Shown: positions 24,153 through 31,910 of the stretch, piece after piece
Numbering within the stretch: the stretch's first letter is position 1
Layout of the letters: each line of letters opens with the position of its first letter
Program-made: the position numbers and the translations under genes
Notes under the pieces: generated by a model
The model's input: only the letters and a program-made list of their open reading frames with translations
Told to the model about the DNA's origin: nothing
Databases searched by the model: none
NCBI GenBank assembly: GCA_964369885.1
Contig: CAYJGQ010000008.1
Coordinates: 1-39,364 of the forward strand
Length of the DNA: 39,364 nt
Direction of reading: 5' to 3'
DNA from: Heteroruminococcus sp964369885
Lineage (GTDB): Bacteria; Bacillota; Clostridia; Oscillospirales; Ruminococcaceae

Positions 24153-25742
24153 ATGCATAAGGCACTGTATCGCACCTGGCGACCTGCCACCTTTGATGAG
24201 GTTGTGGGGCAGGAGCACATCACCACCACCCTAAAAAATGAGATAGCGTCCGGGCGTCCTGCCCACGCATATCTACTTATAGGTTCGCGCGGTACCGGCA
24301 AGACCACCTGCGCAAGAATTTTGGCCAAGGCGGTAAACTGCCAAAACCCCACACAGGGCAACCCATGCACAATGTGCGACATTTGCACAGGGGTGGACAA
24401 TGGCTCGATGGTGGATATAGTTGAGATTGATGCCGCCTCAAACAACGGCGTTGACAACATCCGCCAACTGCGCGAGGAGGCCACCTTCCTACCCAACATT
24501 ACAAAGTACAGGGTGTATATAATCGACGAGGTGCACATGCTGTCCCCCTCGGCCTTTAATGCGCTGCTAAAAATTTTGGAGGAACCCCCCTCACACGTAA
24601 TATTTGTGCTGGCCACCACCGAGGCCCACAAGGTGCCTGCCACCATACTTTCGCGTTGTCAGCGCTTTGATTTTAGGCGCATTGACAGCGAGGTTATAAC
24701 AAAGCGTCTGTGCGAGGTGGCAGGGGCCGAGGGATTTGAGCTGTCGACCGAGGCAGGCCTGCTTATAGCCCGTATGGCAGATGGCGGCATGAGAGATGCC
24801 CTATCCATACTGGATTTATGCGCCTCCTACAACCGTGATATTTCGGTGCAGACGGTCAGCACTGCCACCGGCCTTGTGCAGCAGGACTACCTTTTTGCGC
24901 TGTGTGACGCCGCAAATAAGCGTGATTTAGGACGCTTTTGGGAGCAGATGTCGGGGGTTGGCGGACAGCATGTGGAGTACGACCGCCTATGCGAACAGCT
25001 ACTGTCACATTACCGCAATTTAATGGTGGCAAAGTCGTCTAAAAATCCTGATGAGCTTATAATATGTCTGCCCGAGGTGTTAACAAGATATAAAGAGCAG
25101 GCGCAGGAGTGCCGCATGGAGGACATTTTGGCCGCCATGAATATACTTCAGCGCACACTTGTGGCCATGACACGCACCCCACACCGCAAAACCGAGCTTG
25201 AGATGGCAGCGGTACAGCTTTGCCACCCCGAAATATCACAGCCGATTGTGAGCACACCACAGGCAAGGGTGGCACCCAAAGCTCAGGCCGACACAACGAC
25301 ACCACAACCGCCACAGCCCACCACGGCAACGGCAGAGCCTGTGGAAATTCCCACACCAAAGACCCCTGCAATTTCTGCAACACAAACAGCCCCCACCACA
25401 CCACCCGTACTATTTGAGCGGTGGGCACAGGTGATGGAGCTTTTATCCGGCCTAAACCCCGCACTTTGTGGTTTTTTGGGGGGAAGCTCGGCCTATGTGC
25501 AGGGTGGTAGAATTCTTATTGACTGCAAAAATAAGATGTTTTTGGAGCTTGTAAGAACCAACGAGCAGGCTAAAAATGATCTAAAGCAGGCCATAGAACA
25601 GGTGAGCGGACAGGCCATGGCCATAGGGCCATACCATGCCGAGCAGCCCACCACACAGGCCGACACACAGCCGACACAAAGCCCCCTTGATGCAATGTTA
25701 AATCAGGCAAGGCAGGCCGGTATACCCATAGAAACAAAGTGA
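24153..25742 (+). CDS. dnaX: DNA polymerase III subunits gamma/tau
   Basis: 529 aa from the ATG at 24153, after GGGGGA; the upstream in-frame extension would run into the SRP terminator. It encodes the clamp-loader ATPase. YRTWRPATFDEVVGQEH opens the protein, Walker A GSRGTGKT is at residues 44-51, zinc Cys are C63, C72, C75 and C78, Walker B is IIDEVHMLS and the SRC motif is LSRCQRFDFR. A Pro/Thr/Gln-rich linker follows (about residues 350-430), then a C-terminal tau-like domain and a second low-complexity tail. No clear programmed frameshift site is seen. It leads the dnaX-ybaB-recR group. Confidence 0.96.
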   Translation: MHKALYRTWRPATFDEVVGQEHITTTLKNEIASGRPAHAYLLIGSRGTGKTTCARILAKAVNCQNPTQGNPCTMCDICTGVDNGSMVDIVEIDAASNNGVDNIRQLREEATFLPNITKYRVYIIDEVHMLSPSAFNALLKILEEPPSHVIFVLATTEAHKVPATILSRCQRFDFRRIDSEVITKRLCEVAGAEGFELSTEAGLLIARMADGGMRDALSILDLCASYNRDISVQTVSTATGLVQQDYLFALCDAANKRDLGRFWEQMSGVGGQHVEYDRLCEQLLSHYRNLMVAKSSKNPDELIICLPEVLTRYKEQAQECRMEDILAAMNILQRTLVAMTRTPHRKTELEMAAVQLCHPEISQPIVSTPQARVAPKAQADTTTPQPPQPTTATAEPVEIPTPKTPAISATQTAPTTPPVLFERWAQVMELLSGLNPALCGFLGGSSAYVQGGRILIDCKNKMFLELVRTNEQAKNDLKQAIEQVSGQAMAIGPYHAEQPTTQADTQPTQSPLDAMLNQARQAGIPIETK

Positions 25743-25792
25743 TAACCTCACTTTAATACAGCAATTATTCACCGACAGGGAGGAACACAATT

Positions 25793-26152
25793 ATGAGAGC
25801 AAGACTACCAAAGGGATATTCCAATGCAGGCGGCGGCAATATGCAGCAGATGATTCGTCAGGCACAAAAGATGCAGGACGCCATGGCCGAAAAGCAGGCC
25901 GAGCTGGACGAGCAGAGCTACACCACCACAGCAGGTGGCGGAGTTGTAAGTGTCACCATCAGTGGCAAAAAGGAGATTACAAACATCACCCTAAAGCCTG
26001 AGATTGTGGATGCCGATGACATCGAGATGCTGACCGATCTTATGATGGCGGCTGTAAACGAGGCCATACGCACCGTTGACCAGACAAACTCGCAGGAGAT
26101 GGAGAAAATCACAGGCGGACTTGGTAGCGGAATGGGCATACCCGGACTTTAA
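25793..26152 (+). CDS. YbaB/EbfC nucleoid-associated protein
   Basis: 119 aa. The coiled-coil MQQMIRQAQKMQDAMAEKQAEL and the strand segment TAGGGVVSVTISGKKEITNITLKPEIVD are characteristic of the YbaB/EbfC dimer that binds DNA non-specifically. The glycine-rich N-terminus and the GGLGSGMGIPGL tail are usual. The ATG follows GGGAGGA. It sits between dnaX and recR, the conserved order, and probably shares their transcript. Confidence 0.95.
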   Translation: MRARLPKGYSNAGGGNMQQMIRQAQKMQDAMAEKQAELDEQSYTTTAGGGVVSVTISGKKEITNITLKPEIVDADDIEMLTDLMMAAVNEAIRTVDQTNSQEMEKITGGLGSGMGIPGL

Positions 26153-26192
26153 GGTCGGGTAGCCTACCAAAGCTGTGGAAAGAGGAACACCG

Positions 26193-26792
26193 ATGGCCCA
26201 CAATGTACTGCCACTGACAAGACTCATAGAACAATTTGAGCGACTGCCCGGTGTGGGACGCAAAGGCGCCCAACGACTGGCATTTTATGTACTTGGCATG
26301 TCAAAAGATCAGGCCAAGGCCTTTGCAGATGCTGTGGTGCAGGCGCATGAAAAGATAAAAAAATGCGGCCGCTGTCAAGACCTCACCGATGGCGAGCTTT
26401 GCCATGTTTGCACCGATAAGGAGCGTGACGGTGGGGTGATTTGCGTGGTTGAAAGCCCCCGTGATGTAATGGCATTTGAGCGCACCCGTGAGTACAAGGG
26501 GTGTTACCATGTACTGCATGGACTTATGTCCCCAATGGAGGGAATAGGCCCCGAGCAACTGACCGTGAGAGAGCTTATTTCCCGTATGGGTGGCGGCGAG
26601 GTGCGCGAGGTGATAATGGCTACAAGCCCCACCGTTGAGGGGGAGGCCACCGCAATGTACCTTGCACGGCTGATAAAACCTATGGGCATAAAGGTTAGCC
26701 GTCTGGCCTATGGTATTCCTGTGGGTGGCAACCTTGAATACGCCGATGAGGTTACACTTTTTCGTGCACTTGAGGGGCGCAACGAGCTTTAG
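26193..26792 (+). CDS. recR: Recombination mediator protein RecR
   Basis: 199 aa from the ATG at 26193, preceded by AGAGGA; a GTG at 26175 is less likely. The N-terminal helix-hairpin-helix (LPGVGRKGAQRLAFY) is followed by a four-Cys zinc finger (CGRCQDL...CHVCTD), a TOPRIM domain (VICVVESPRDV, MATSPTVEGEATAMYLARLI) and the C-terminal Walker-B-like region SRLAYGIPVGGNLEYADEVT. The length is standard. It works with RecFO in gap repair. Confidence 0.97.
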   Translation: MAHNVLPLTRLIEQFERLPGVGRKGAQRLAFYVLGMSKDQAKAFADAVVQAHEKIKKCGRCQDLTDGELCHVCTDKERDGGVICVVESPRDVMAFERTREYKGCYHVLHGLMSPMEGIGPEQLTVRELISRMGGGEVREVIMATSPTVEGEATAMYLARLIKPMGIKVSRLAYGIPVGGNLEYADEVTLFRALEGRNEL

Positions 26793-26902
26793 TGGTATTA
26801 TTTTTAGTCTGCGAGAAAGACTAGGTTATGTGCACAGTGGCGGTCTGCTGTGCCATGTCCGTATATTCCCGGAACCATTAACCGCCCAAGGAGGATATCT
26901 TT

Positions 26903-27322
26903 GTGAACAAAAGTTTGGGAGAGCTTTTTAAGATAGGTAAATTTGCCATAGTAGGGGTGGCTAATACCCTGATAGATTATGGTGTTTTTACTCTGCTTAC
27001 CCAAATTTTGGGGGTTAATATTTACCTTTCGCAGGTTATTAGCTACACATGCGGAGTTATAAATAGCTATATTTTTAATCGCAGCTGGACATTTAAGACG
27101 GGCGGTAGCTTTTTTAGCCCAACACTTATAAAGTTTTTGGCCTTGAATTTAATCATGCTGGGTGTGTCTACCGGGCTTTTGGCGCTGTTTAGCCTTTATG
27201 TGCATGCGCTTATTGCAAAGGGGTTTTCGGTGGTAATATCTATGGGTATTAGTTTTTTGATAAATAGATTTTGGGTGTTTGGCCCCGAAAACCCCAAAGG
27301 AGATGCCCACAGTAGGGCATGA
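26903..27322 (+). CDS. GtrA-family membrane protein
   Basis: 139 aa starting at GTG after AAGGAGG. The family pattern is clear: FAIVGVANTLIDYGVFTLLTQIL, then YTCGVINSYIFNRSWTFK, LIKFLALNLIMLGVSTGLL and a last helix ending in SFLINRFWVFG, giving four membrane passes. GtrA proteins are thought to help move polyprenyl-linked sugars across the membrane for cell-surface polysaccharide. No glycosyltransferase lies next to it, so its pathway is not evident here. Confidence 0.9.
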   Translation: MNKSLGELFKIGKFAIVGVANTLIDYGVFTLLTQILGVNIYLSQVISYTCGVINSYIFNRSWTFKTGGSFFSPTLIKFLALNLIMLGVSTGLLALFSLYVHALIAKGFSVVISMGISFLINRFWVFGPENPKGDAHSRA

Positions 27323-27352
27323 AAAATATAAGCACTTACAACAATTATAGCA

Positions 27353-27389
27353 AAAACAAGCCCTCGCCTAATTGGCGAGGGCTTGTTTT
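27353..27389. terminator. Bidirectional intrinsic terminator
   Basis: A perfect 16-bp stem (AAAACAAGCCCTCGCC / GGCGAGGGCTTGTTTT) with a 5-base TAATT loop separates the plus-strand gtrA gene from the minus-strand phosphodiesterase gene. A-rich and T-rich flanks on the stem let it serve both strands. Confidence 0.9.
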
Positions 27390-27444
27390 GTCGGCGCAAC
27401 TGGAGGGGTTGTTGCACCGAACCAAATGCGGAAACCGCAAGAAA

Positions 27445-29649
27445 TTATTCAATATACTCGCTTTGGAACTTATCAATTGGCATGGGTTTTGCAAAGAAGT
27501 AACCCTGTGCAGATTCGCAGTTGAGTCGTTTTAGGAACTCTACCTGCTCAACCTCTTCAACACCCTCGGCCACAATGCTCATGTCTATGCTGTGAGCAAG
27601 TTTGATAATTCCATCAATTACAAGATCGCCGTGCCCGGTTTCCTTATTATTAATAAAGAAGCTTCTGTCGAGCTTTAGGGTGTCAACCTTGATATTTTTA
27701 AGCAGTCCAAGGGAGGAGTAGCCTGTGCCAAAGTCATCGATTGATACCGTAAAACTTGCACTGCGCAGATCCTCAAGGAACTTCTCAAGCGCTGCCTCAT
27801 TTTCAAGAATCGAGGTTTCGGTAAGTTCCACCTCAATGTATTCATGTGGCACATTGTACTCGTCAACAATTTCGATGATGTAGTCGACAAACTTTGGGTT
27901 GTTTAGATGTATTCTTGAAAAATTAACCGAGATGGGTACGCATCTGCTACCACTATCAATCCAGGAACGAATGATTTTACAAACCGACCTTAGGATGTGC
28001 TTATCCAGCTCCACAATAAAACCGTTTGTCTCAAAAAGTGGTATAAACACCGATGGGTATACCATATTGCCATCGGGTTCAATCCAGCGCACCAGGGCCT
28101 CAGCCCCTACAATTTCATTGTCATGTAGGCTGAATTTTGGCTGGAGGAATGGGCGAAACTCGTTGTTTTGTAGGGCTGATTCCATTTTGTTGGTTATCTC
28201 GGCCAGGCGCAGCACCTGTTGTTTATAGGCATCGTCATAATCCCAGAGAAGGTGGGTTTTCTTGGTTTTGGCAATGCTGTGCGCAAGACTTGTTTTGGTA
28301 ACTATGGCGTTTACATCGGTTTCGCCGGGTTCTATAAAATATCTTCCGTAATTAAATGTTATGTGGTGGTGTTTAAGTGCCGGTACACTATGCTTAAAAA
28401 AGGCTTCATAGTGGGGGATTAGTTGCTCCATCTGTTCCAAAAATCCATTGCCTGAGAACATCATAAATTCATCCGACCCGGTTCGGGCAAGTATGAAGGT
28501 GGGCTCGGTTACGGTAGAGGCTGTTTTGGCAAATGCCTTGAGAACCTCATCGCCCACATCAAAATTAAACACCTCATTAATGGCCTTGAAATTATCAACG
28601 TCCATTTTTATGCTCACAAAGCTCTTTTTGGGGTTATCGGTTAACATTTTTTTGACATACTGCTTATATTTGGCAAGGTTTGGCAGGCCGGTTAAATCAT
28701 CGTAGTAGGCCACAAGCCTTATGCGCTCATTTGTGCGCCATAGATGTATAAGGAAAATCAGCAGAGCTGCAAATGCGCTCATTAGTGAAATGATAAGTAC
28801 GGTTGAGAGTATCCTTAAATCCTGCGAAATGGCCCTTTCGCTCATAACCACTACAATGGACCAATCGTTTATGTTCAGTGGCTCATAGGCCGCAATTCGC
28901 TCCACCGAATCAAGAACAAAAAACACACTGCCACCCTTTGCATGGCGCAGATTATTTAGTATGTTTTCAATGGTGGTGTTATCTGTGATATTATCATTAT
29001 TTATCTCTGTGAGCTTGATAAAATCGGGGGCGGTGCTGAATAAATCATACCCACTTGCATCGGTCAATACTATGTAGCCGTCATCACCAAAGCTGCTTGT
29101 TATTTCCTGTGTAAAATCTTCAAGCGAGTACTCGGCCATTACAAACCCAACATGAGTAAAGCCATCAAACACAGGGGAAAGTATGGCTACTACTGTGTTT
29201 CCGGTCGAACTGCTTGTGTAGGGATATGATATGGTTGTTTCATTTTTGTTATAGTAGGTGTAGCTACAGGTATTATCTATTTTACTTGAAATATCACTTG
29301 TTACGCCATTTTTGGAAATACCAATTCCGCTTGTGTCACTATAATATATTTCATCAAAGCCAAAAAAACTATTTTGCTCATGCATGTATCCTGCTACATG
29401 GCCTGTGTTTTGATAAAAAGCCGAAATTGCATTGGATAGACTGCTAACATAGTTTTGTCGCTTATCAAATTCTCGATTTACAAGCTGCTGCTGCTCAAAC
29501 ACATGGGTTTCAACCGTTCTAAGGGCAGAACGGCGAAGCTCCATATCAGCGTAATCCAACAAGAATAGCAAAAACGCAAAAAATAGAAGAGTAGCAAGAA
29601 TATAGCTCATAACCCGTGCGCGACGGCTTGAGTGTAATTTCCAAACCAT
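27445..29649 (-). CDS. Membrane sensor with degenerate GGDEF and intact EAL domain (c-di-GMP phosphodiesterase)
   Basis: 734 aa. Two membrane helices (SYILATLLFFAFLLFLLDYA and STVLIISLMSAFAALLIFLI) enclose an extracellular Cache-like sensor of about 250 residues. The GGDEF domain shows ARTGSDEF (about residue 391) in place of RxGGDEF, suggesting loss of cyclase activity or a GTP-binding role. The EAL domain is complete: GAEALVRW (about 517), VNFS, VELTET, IDDFGTGYSS, TLKLDR, AEGVE and SAQGYFFAKP. Hydrolysis of c-di-GMP is expected. I chose ATG at 29649 behind GGTGGGGGG over TTG at 29667. A promoter and a perfect palindrome lie upstream. Confidence 0.92.
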   Translation of the reverse strand: MVWKLHSSRRARVMSYILATLLFFAFLLFLLDYADMELRRSALRTVETHVFEQQQLVNREFDKRQNYVSSLSNAISAFYQNTGHVAGYMHEQNSFFGFDEIYYSDTSGIGISKNGVTSDISSKIDNTCSYTYYNKNETTISYPYTSSSTGNTVVAILSPVFDGFTHVGFVMAEYSLEDFTQEITSSFGDDGYIVLTDASGYDLFSTAPDFIKLTEINNDNITDNTTIENILNNLRHAKGGSVFFVLDSVERIAAYEPLNINDWSIVVVMSERAISQDLRILSTVLIISLMSAFAALLIFLIHLWRTNERIRLVAYYDDLTGLPNLAKYKQYVKKMLTDNPKKSFVSIKMDVDNFKAINEVFNFDVGDEVLKAFAKTASTVTEPTFILARTGSDEFMMFSGNGFLEQMEQLIPHYEAFFKHSVPALKHHHITFNYGRYFIEPGETDVNAIVTKTSLAHSIAKTKKTHLLWDYDDAYKQQVLRLAEITNKMESALQNNEFRPFLQPKFSLHDNEIVGAEALVRWIEPDGNMVYPSVFIPLFETNGFIVELDKHILRSVCKIIRSWIDSGSRCVPISVNFSRIHLNNPKFVDYIIEIVDEYNVPHEYIEVELTETSILENEAALEKFLEDLRSASFTVSIDDFGTGYSSLGLLKNIKVDTLKLDRSFFINNKETGHGDLVIDGIIKLAHSIDMSIVAEGVEEVEQVEFLKRLNCESAQGYFFAKPMPIDKFQSEYIE

Positions 29650-29725
29650 AATAGCCCCCCACCGCAAAACGGTATGATTAAGTGTTGCTTAAGGTGCAGA
29701 AGAAATTTTAGTTATAATTTCTTTG

Positions 29726-29746
29726 CAGTATACAATTTGTATACTG
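29726..29746. promoter_or_regulatory. Perfect 21-bp palindrome upstream of the EAL gene
   Basis: Arms CAGTATACAA and TTGTATACTG flank a single T. It lies about 80 bp upstream of the phosphodiesterase start, just downstream of its predicted -10 element, so it is a strong operator candidate for an unknown regulator. Confidence 0.55.
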
Positions 29747-29756
29747 TTAACCCCTT

Positions 29757-29785
29757 TTTATACTTAATAATGCTTTACAATGTAA
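29757..29785 (-). promoter_or_regulatory. Predicted promoter of the EAL gene
   Basis: On the minus strand, TTACAT and TATAAA are separated by 17 bases, upstream of the 21-bp palindrome. The -10 matches well, the -35 moderately. The rest of the gap up to 29984 is AT-rich with no gene. Confidence 0.4.
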
Positions 29786-29984
29786 GTATAACACATATGG
29801 GAAATTTTTCTATTCGCAAATAAATCAAAATATCGACAAATTTAGATATGCATAAATGAATTTTACACAATTTGTTAATAAAACAGGAAAAAGGCAGGGG
29901 TATTAGTTACCATGCTTACCGCCTTAAGGGGTAGTTCATATAAGTGTCATGATTGTTTGTACAGATTGCGTTTTAACCGATTTG

Positions 29985-30013
29985 TTGTATTAATGTTTTT
30001 GTTGATGTATAAT
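29985..30013 (+). promoter_or_regulatory. Sigma-A promoter for the lipoprotein gene
   Basis: TTGTAT (29985-29990) and TATAAT (30008-30013) with 17-bp spacing lie about 33 bp before the GTG start of the lipoprotein gene. Confidence 0.6.
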
Positions 30014-30045
30014 AATAGTGAAATTCAGGACATTGGAGGCACAGC

Positions 30046-30630
30046 GTGAGAGAGATTTTAAGCATAATTTTGGTGGCCGTATTTGTACTTGCTTTGATGG
30101 CGTGTAGCAGGAAACAAAGCGATCTACCCACACAAGAGACAGACCCAAACCATGCCACAGGGCAGTCACAGCAGGTGCAAGACAGCGACCAGCAGGAGGA
30201 TGCGATGGGAGAAGAACCTATCTATGTACCCACCGCCACCACCACAGAGATATCCATAGATGTGCAGGAAGATACATTTAATATATCCTACGCAGGCCTT
30301 GCGGTCGAGCAGTTTTGGAGTGCGGTAGAGCAGAGTGGGCAAAGCGGTGGACGGTTTTATACCGAACTACACAGCGGGCAGTCAATATTTTATTTTGATG
30401 TCCAGCACATAGATGGTGAAATGAAAAGCAGCTACGGCAATGGTGCCGATATGCTATTTAGCACACCGGATGTATCTCAAAACCTTATAGTATTTAGCGT
30501 GCCTCTGGCCGATGTAGCATCTGCGATGGATTTAACTGCGCTGAATGAGGTTGCAATAATGGTTAACGGCGGCAGCGCCGAGCTTGAGCAAACCGTGCCA
30601 ACAACGGATATAACCATAACAGGTGTTTGA
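30046..30630 (+). CDS. Hypothetical lipoprotein
   Basis: 194 aa from GTG after TTGGAGGC. A signal peptide with lipobox LALMAC gives a lipid-anchored Cys at about residue 20, followed by a Gln/Asp-rich linker and a compact domain of about 120 residues. I do not recognise the domain. The composition (no further Cys, many Ala, Ser and Gln, short beta-prone segments) fits an extracytoplasmic binding or stress protein. It is monocistronic by spacing. A weak inverted repeat (TAGCAT/ATGCTA, 30652-30668) follows. Confidence 0.75.
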   Translation: MREILSIILVAVFVLALMACSRKQSDLPTQETDPNHATGQSQQVQDSDQQEDAMGEEPIYVPTATTTEISIDVQEDTFNISYAGLAVEQFWSAVEQSGQSGGRFYTELHSGQSIFYFDVQHIDGEMKSSYGNGADMLFSTPDVSQNLIVFSVPLADVASAMDLTALNEVAIMVNGGSAELEQTVPTTDITITGV

Positions 30631-30891
30631 TCCCAAACACACAAAAATGCGTAGCATACGCCATGCTATCGCTGCGTTTGTCTTTCATTTTTACATTACA
30701 AACCGTCATTGGAGCTGAGCGCCTGACCCGACATGAACTCTGAATCCTTGCCAAAAAGTATAATGCCATGTGGGCAGCGCAAATTGGTTCCTATTGATCC
30801 TGAGGGGTTGCCGAATGAGTGCATGGGAATTACTGCGCAGTTTGGGAATGATAAAAATTACAGCTCATTTTATTTAATAAGGGTGACTATT

Positions 30892-31233
30892 ATGAAAATT
30901 AAAAAACAATACACCTGCGCACTGTTATTATCAATGGATTTATTGGGCGGAAAATGGAAAATGAGAATATTATGGCATATCTTAAACGGTGATAATAGAT
31001 TTTCACTACTGCAAAAAGGCATTCCGGATATAACGCATAAAATGCTTGTAACACAGCTCAAAGAACTCGAGCAAAGCAATATACTCATAAGAACAGTTGT
31101 ATGCGAAAAGCCACTAAATGTGGAGTATTCATTGTCAAGGCAATATAAGGGGCTCATACCACTTGTGGAGGGATTTTGTAATTTTTCAAAAGAATATGCC
31201 GGCGAAAATAAAATAACTCTTGAGGATATGTAG
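30892..31233 (+). CDS. HxlR-family transcriptional regulator
   Basis: 113 aa from ATG at 30892 behind AAGGGTGA; the longer reading from 30733 has no ribosome site. Typical HxlR features: a Cys near the N-terminus (YTCALLLSMDLLGGKWKMRIL), the winged helix RFSLLQKGIPDITHKMLVTQLKELEQSNIL, and wing VCEKPLNVEYSLS. HxlR proteins often sense electrophiles or oxidants through that Cys. The gene directly downstream encodes a VOC protein, its likely target. The stretch 30631-30891 contains no convincing gene. Confidence 0.88.
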   Translation: MKIKKQYTCALLLSMDLLGGKWKMRILWHILNGDNRFSLLQKGIPDITHKMLVTQLKELEQSNILIRTVVCEKPLNVEYSLSRQYKGLIPLVEGFCNFSKEYAGENKITLEDM

Positions 31234-31247
31234 GTACAAAAAAGTAC
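31234..31247. promoter_or_regulatory. Candidate HxlR operator
   Basis: GTAC-AAAAAA-GTAC is an inverted repeat just after the HxlR stop codon and directly upstream of the -35 of the VOC gene. HxlR-family proteins bind short inverted repeats in target promoters; assignment here rests on position only. Confidence 0.35.
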
Positions 31248-31251
31248 GTTA

Positions 31252-31281
31252 TTGTTTTATTTGTTGTAATTGAGATATAAT
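31252..31281 (+). promoter_or_regulatory. Promoter for the VOC-family gene
   Basis: TTGTTT (31252-31257) and TATAAT (31276-31281) with 18-bp spacing, about 30 bp before the VOC start. The VOC gene can thus be transcribed apart from hxlR. Confidence 0.6.
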
Positions 31282-31310
31282 TTAATTATAACAATAAGGA
31301 GGTAACGAAA

Positions 31311-31805
31311 ATGAGTTATCCAAGAGCATTTTCACACATAGGCTTGTCTGTGCCTAACTTAGAGCAGGCGGTGAAATTTTATAGTGAGGTAATGGGTTGG
31401 TACGTTGTGATGCCGCCATCGCTCATTAAAGAAGAAAACAGTTCGGCCATAGGAATTATGTGTGAGGAAGTGTTTGGCAAGGGTCATGGAGATTTTAAGA
31501 TTGCCCACATGGTAACATCTAACGCTATTGGAATAGAGCTATTTGAGTTTGCTGATAACGATGGGCAAAAACAACCATTCGAATTTAAGAATACGGGACT
31601 TTTTCATTTTTCTGTGCAGGATCCCGACATTGAGGGCATGATTAAAAAAATTATAGCCCATGGCGGCAAGCAACGTATGCCAATTAAAGAGTATTACCCC
31701 AATGAAAAACCCTATAAAATGTGCTATGTTGAAGATCCATTTGGAATTGTTTTTGAGATTTACACCCATAGCTATGAAGTAACCTACTCTAAGGGTGCTT
31801 ACTAA
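31311..31805 (+). CDS. VOC-family protein (glyoxalase/dioxygenase superfamily)
   Basis: 164 aa, ATG after AAGGAGGT. It has the beta-alpha-beta-beta-beta pattern of vicinal-oxygen-chelate proteins: FSHIGLSVPNLEQAVKFYSEVMGW at the N-terminus, GLFHFSVQDPDIEGMIKKIIAHGG in the middle and KMCYVEDPFGIVFEIYTHSYE at the C-terminus. Candidate metal ligands are His11, the His of LFHFSV and Glu of VFEIY. The next-door HxlR regulator suggests a role in detoxifying a reactive carbonyl or electrophile, but the substrate is unknown. Confidence 0.87.
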   Translation: MSYPRAFSHIGLSVPNLEQAVKFYSEVMGWYVVMPPSLIKEENSSAIGIMCEEVFGKGHGDFKIAHMVTSNAIGIELFEFADNDGQKQPFEFKNTGLFHFSVQDPDIEGMIKKIIAHGGKQRMPIKEYYPNEKPYKMCYVEDPFGIVFEIYTHSYEVTYSKGAY

Positions 31806-31824
31806 GAAGTGCGGGCATAGCATA

Positions 31825-31864
31825 AAAGAAAGAAGCTGTCACTTAGGTGACAGCTTCTTTCTTT
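31825..31864. terminator. Bidirectional intrinsic terminator between VOC gene and trpB
   Basis: A perfect 18-bp stem (left arm 31825-31842, right arm 31847-31864, loop TTAG) with A-rich and T-rich outer ends. It lies between convergent genes and can stop transcription from both sides. Confidence 0.9.
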
Positions 31865-31910
31865 GCGGTATCTGTTTACATATGCTGATAAGAGAAGGAT
31901 GGCAAAGGGC

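Noticed and set aside
24220..24240. A-rich run in dnaX as a programmed frameshift site
   Set aside because: It lies near the 5' end of the gene, not at the gamma/tau boundary, and no stimulatory hairpin is evident.
30733..30891. N-terminal extension of the HxlR reading frame
   Set aside because: No ribosome site at 30733, and HxlR proteins normally start where the ATG at 30892 lies.
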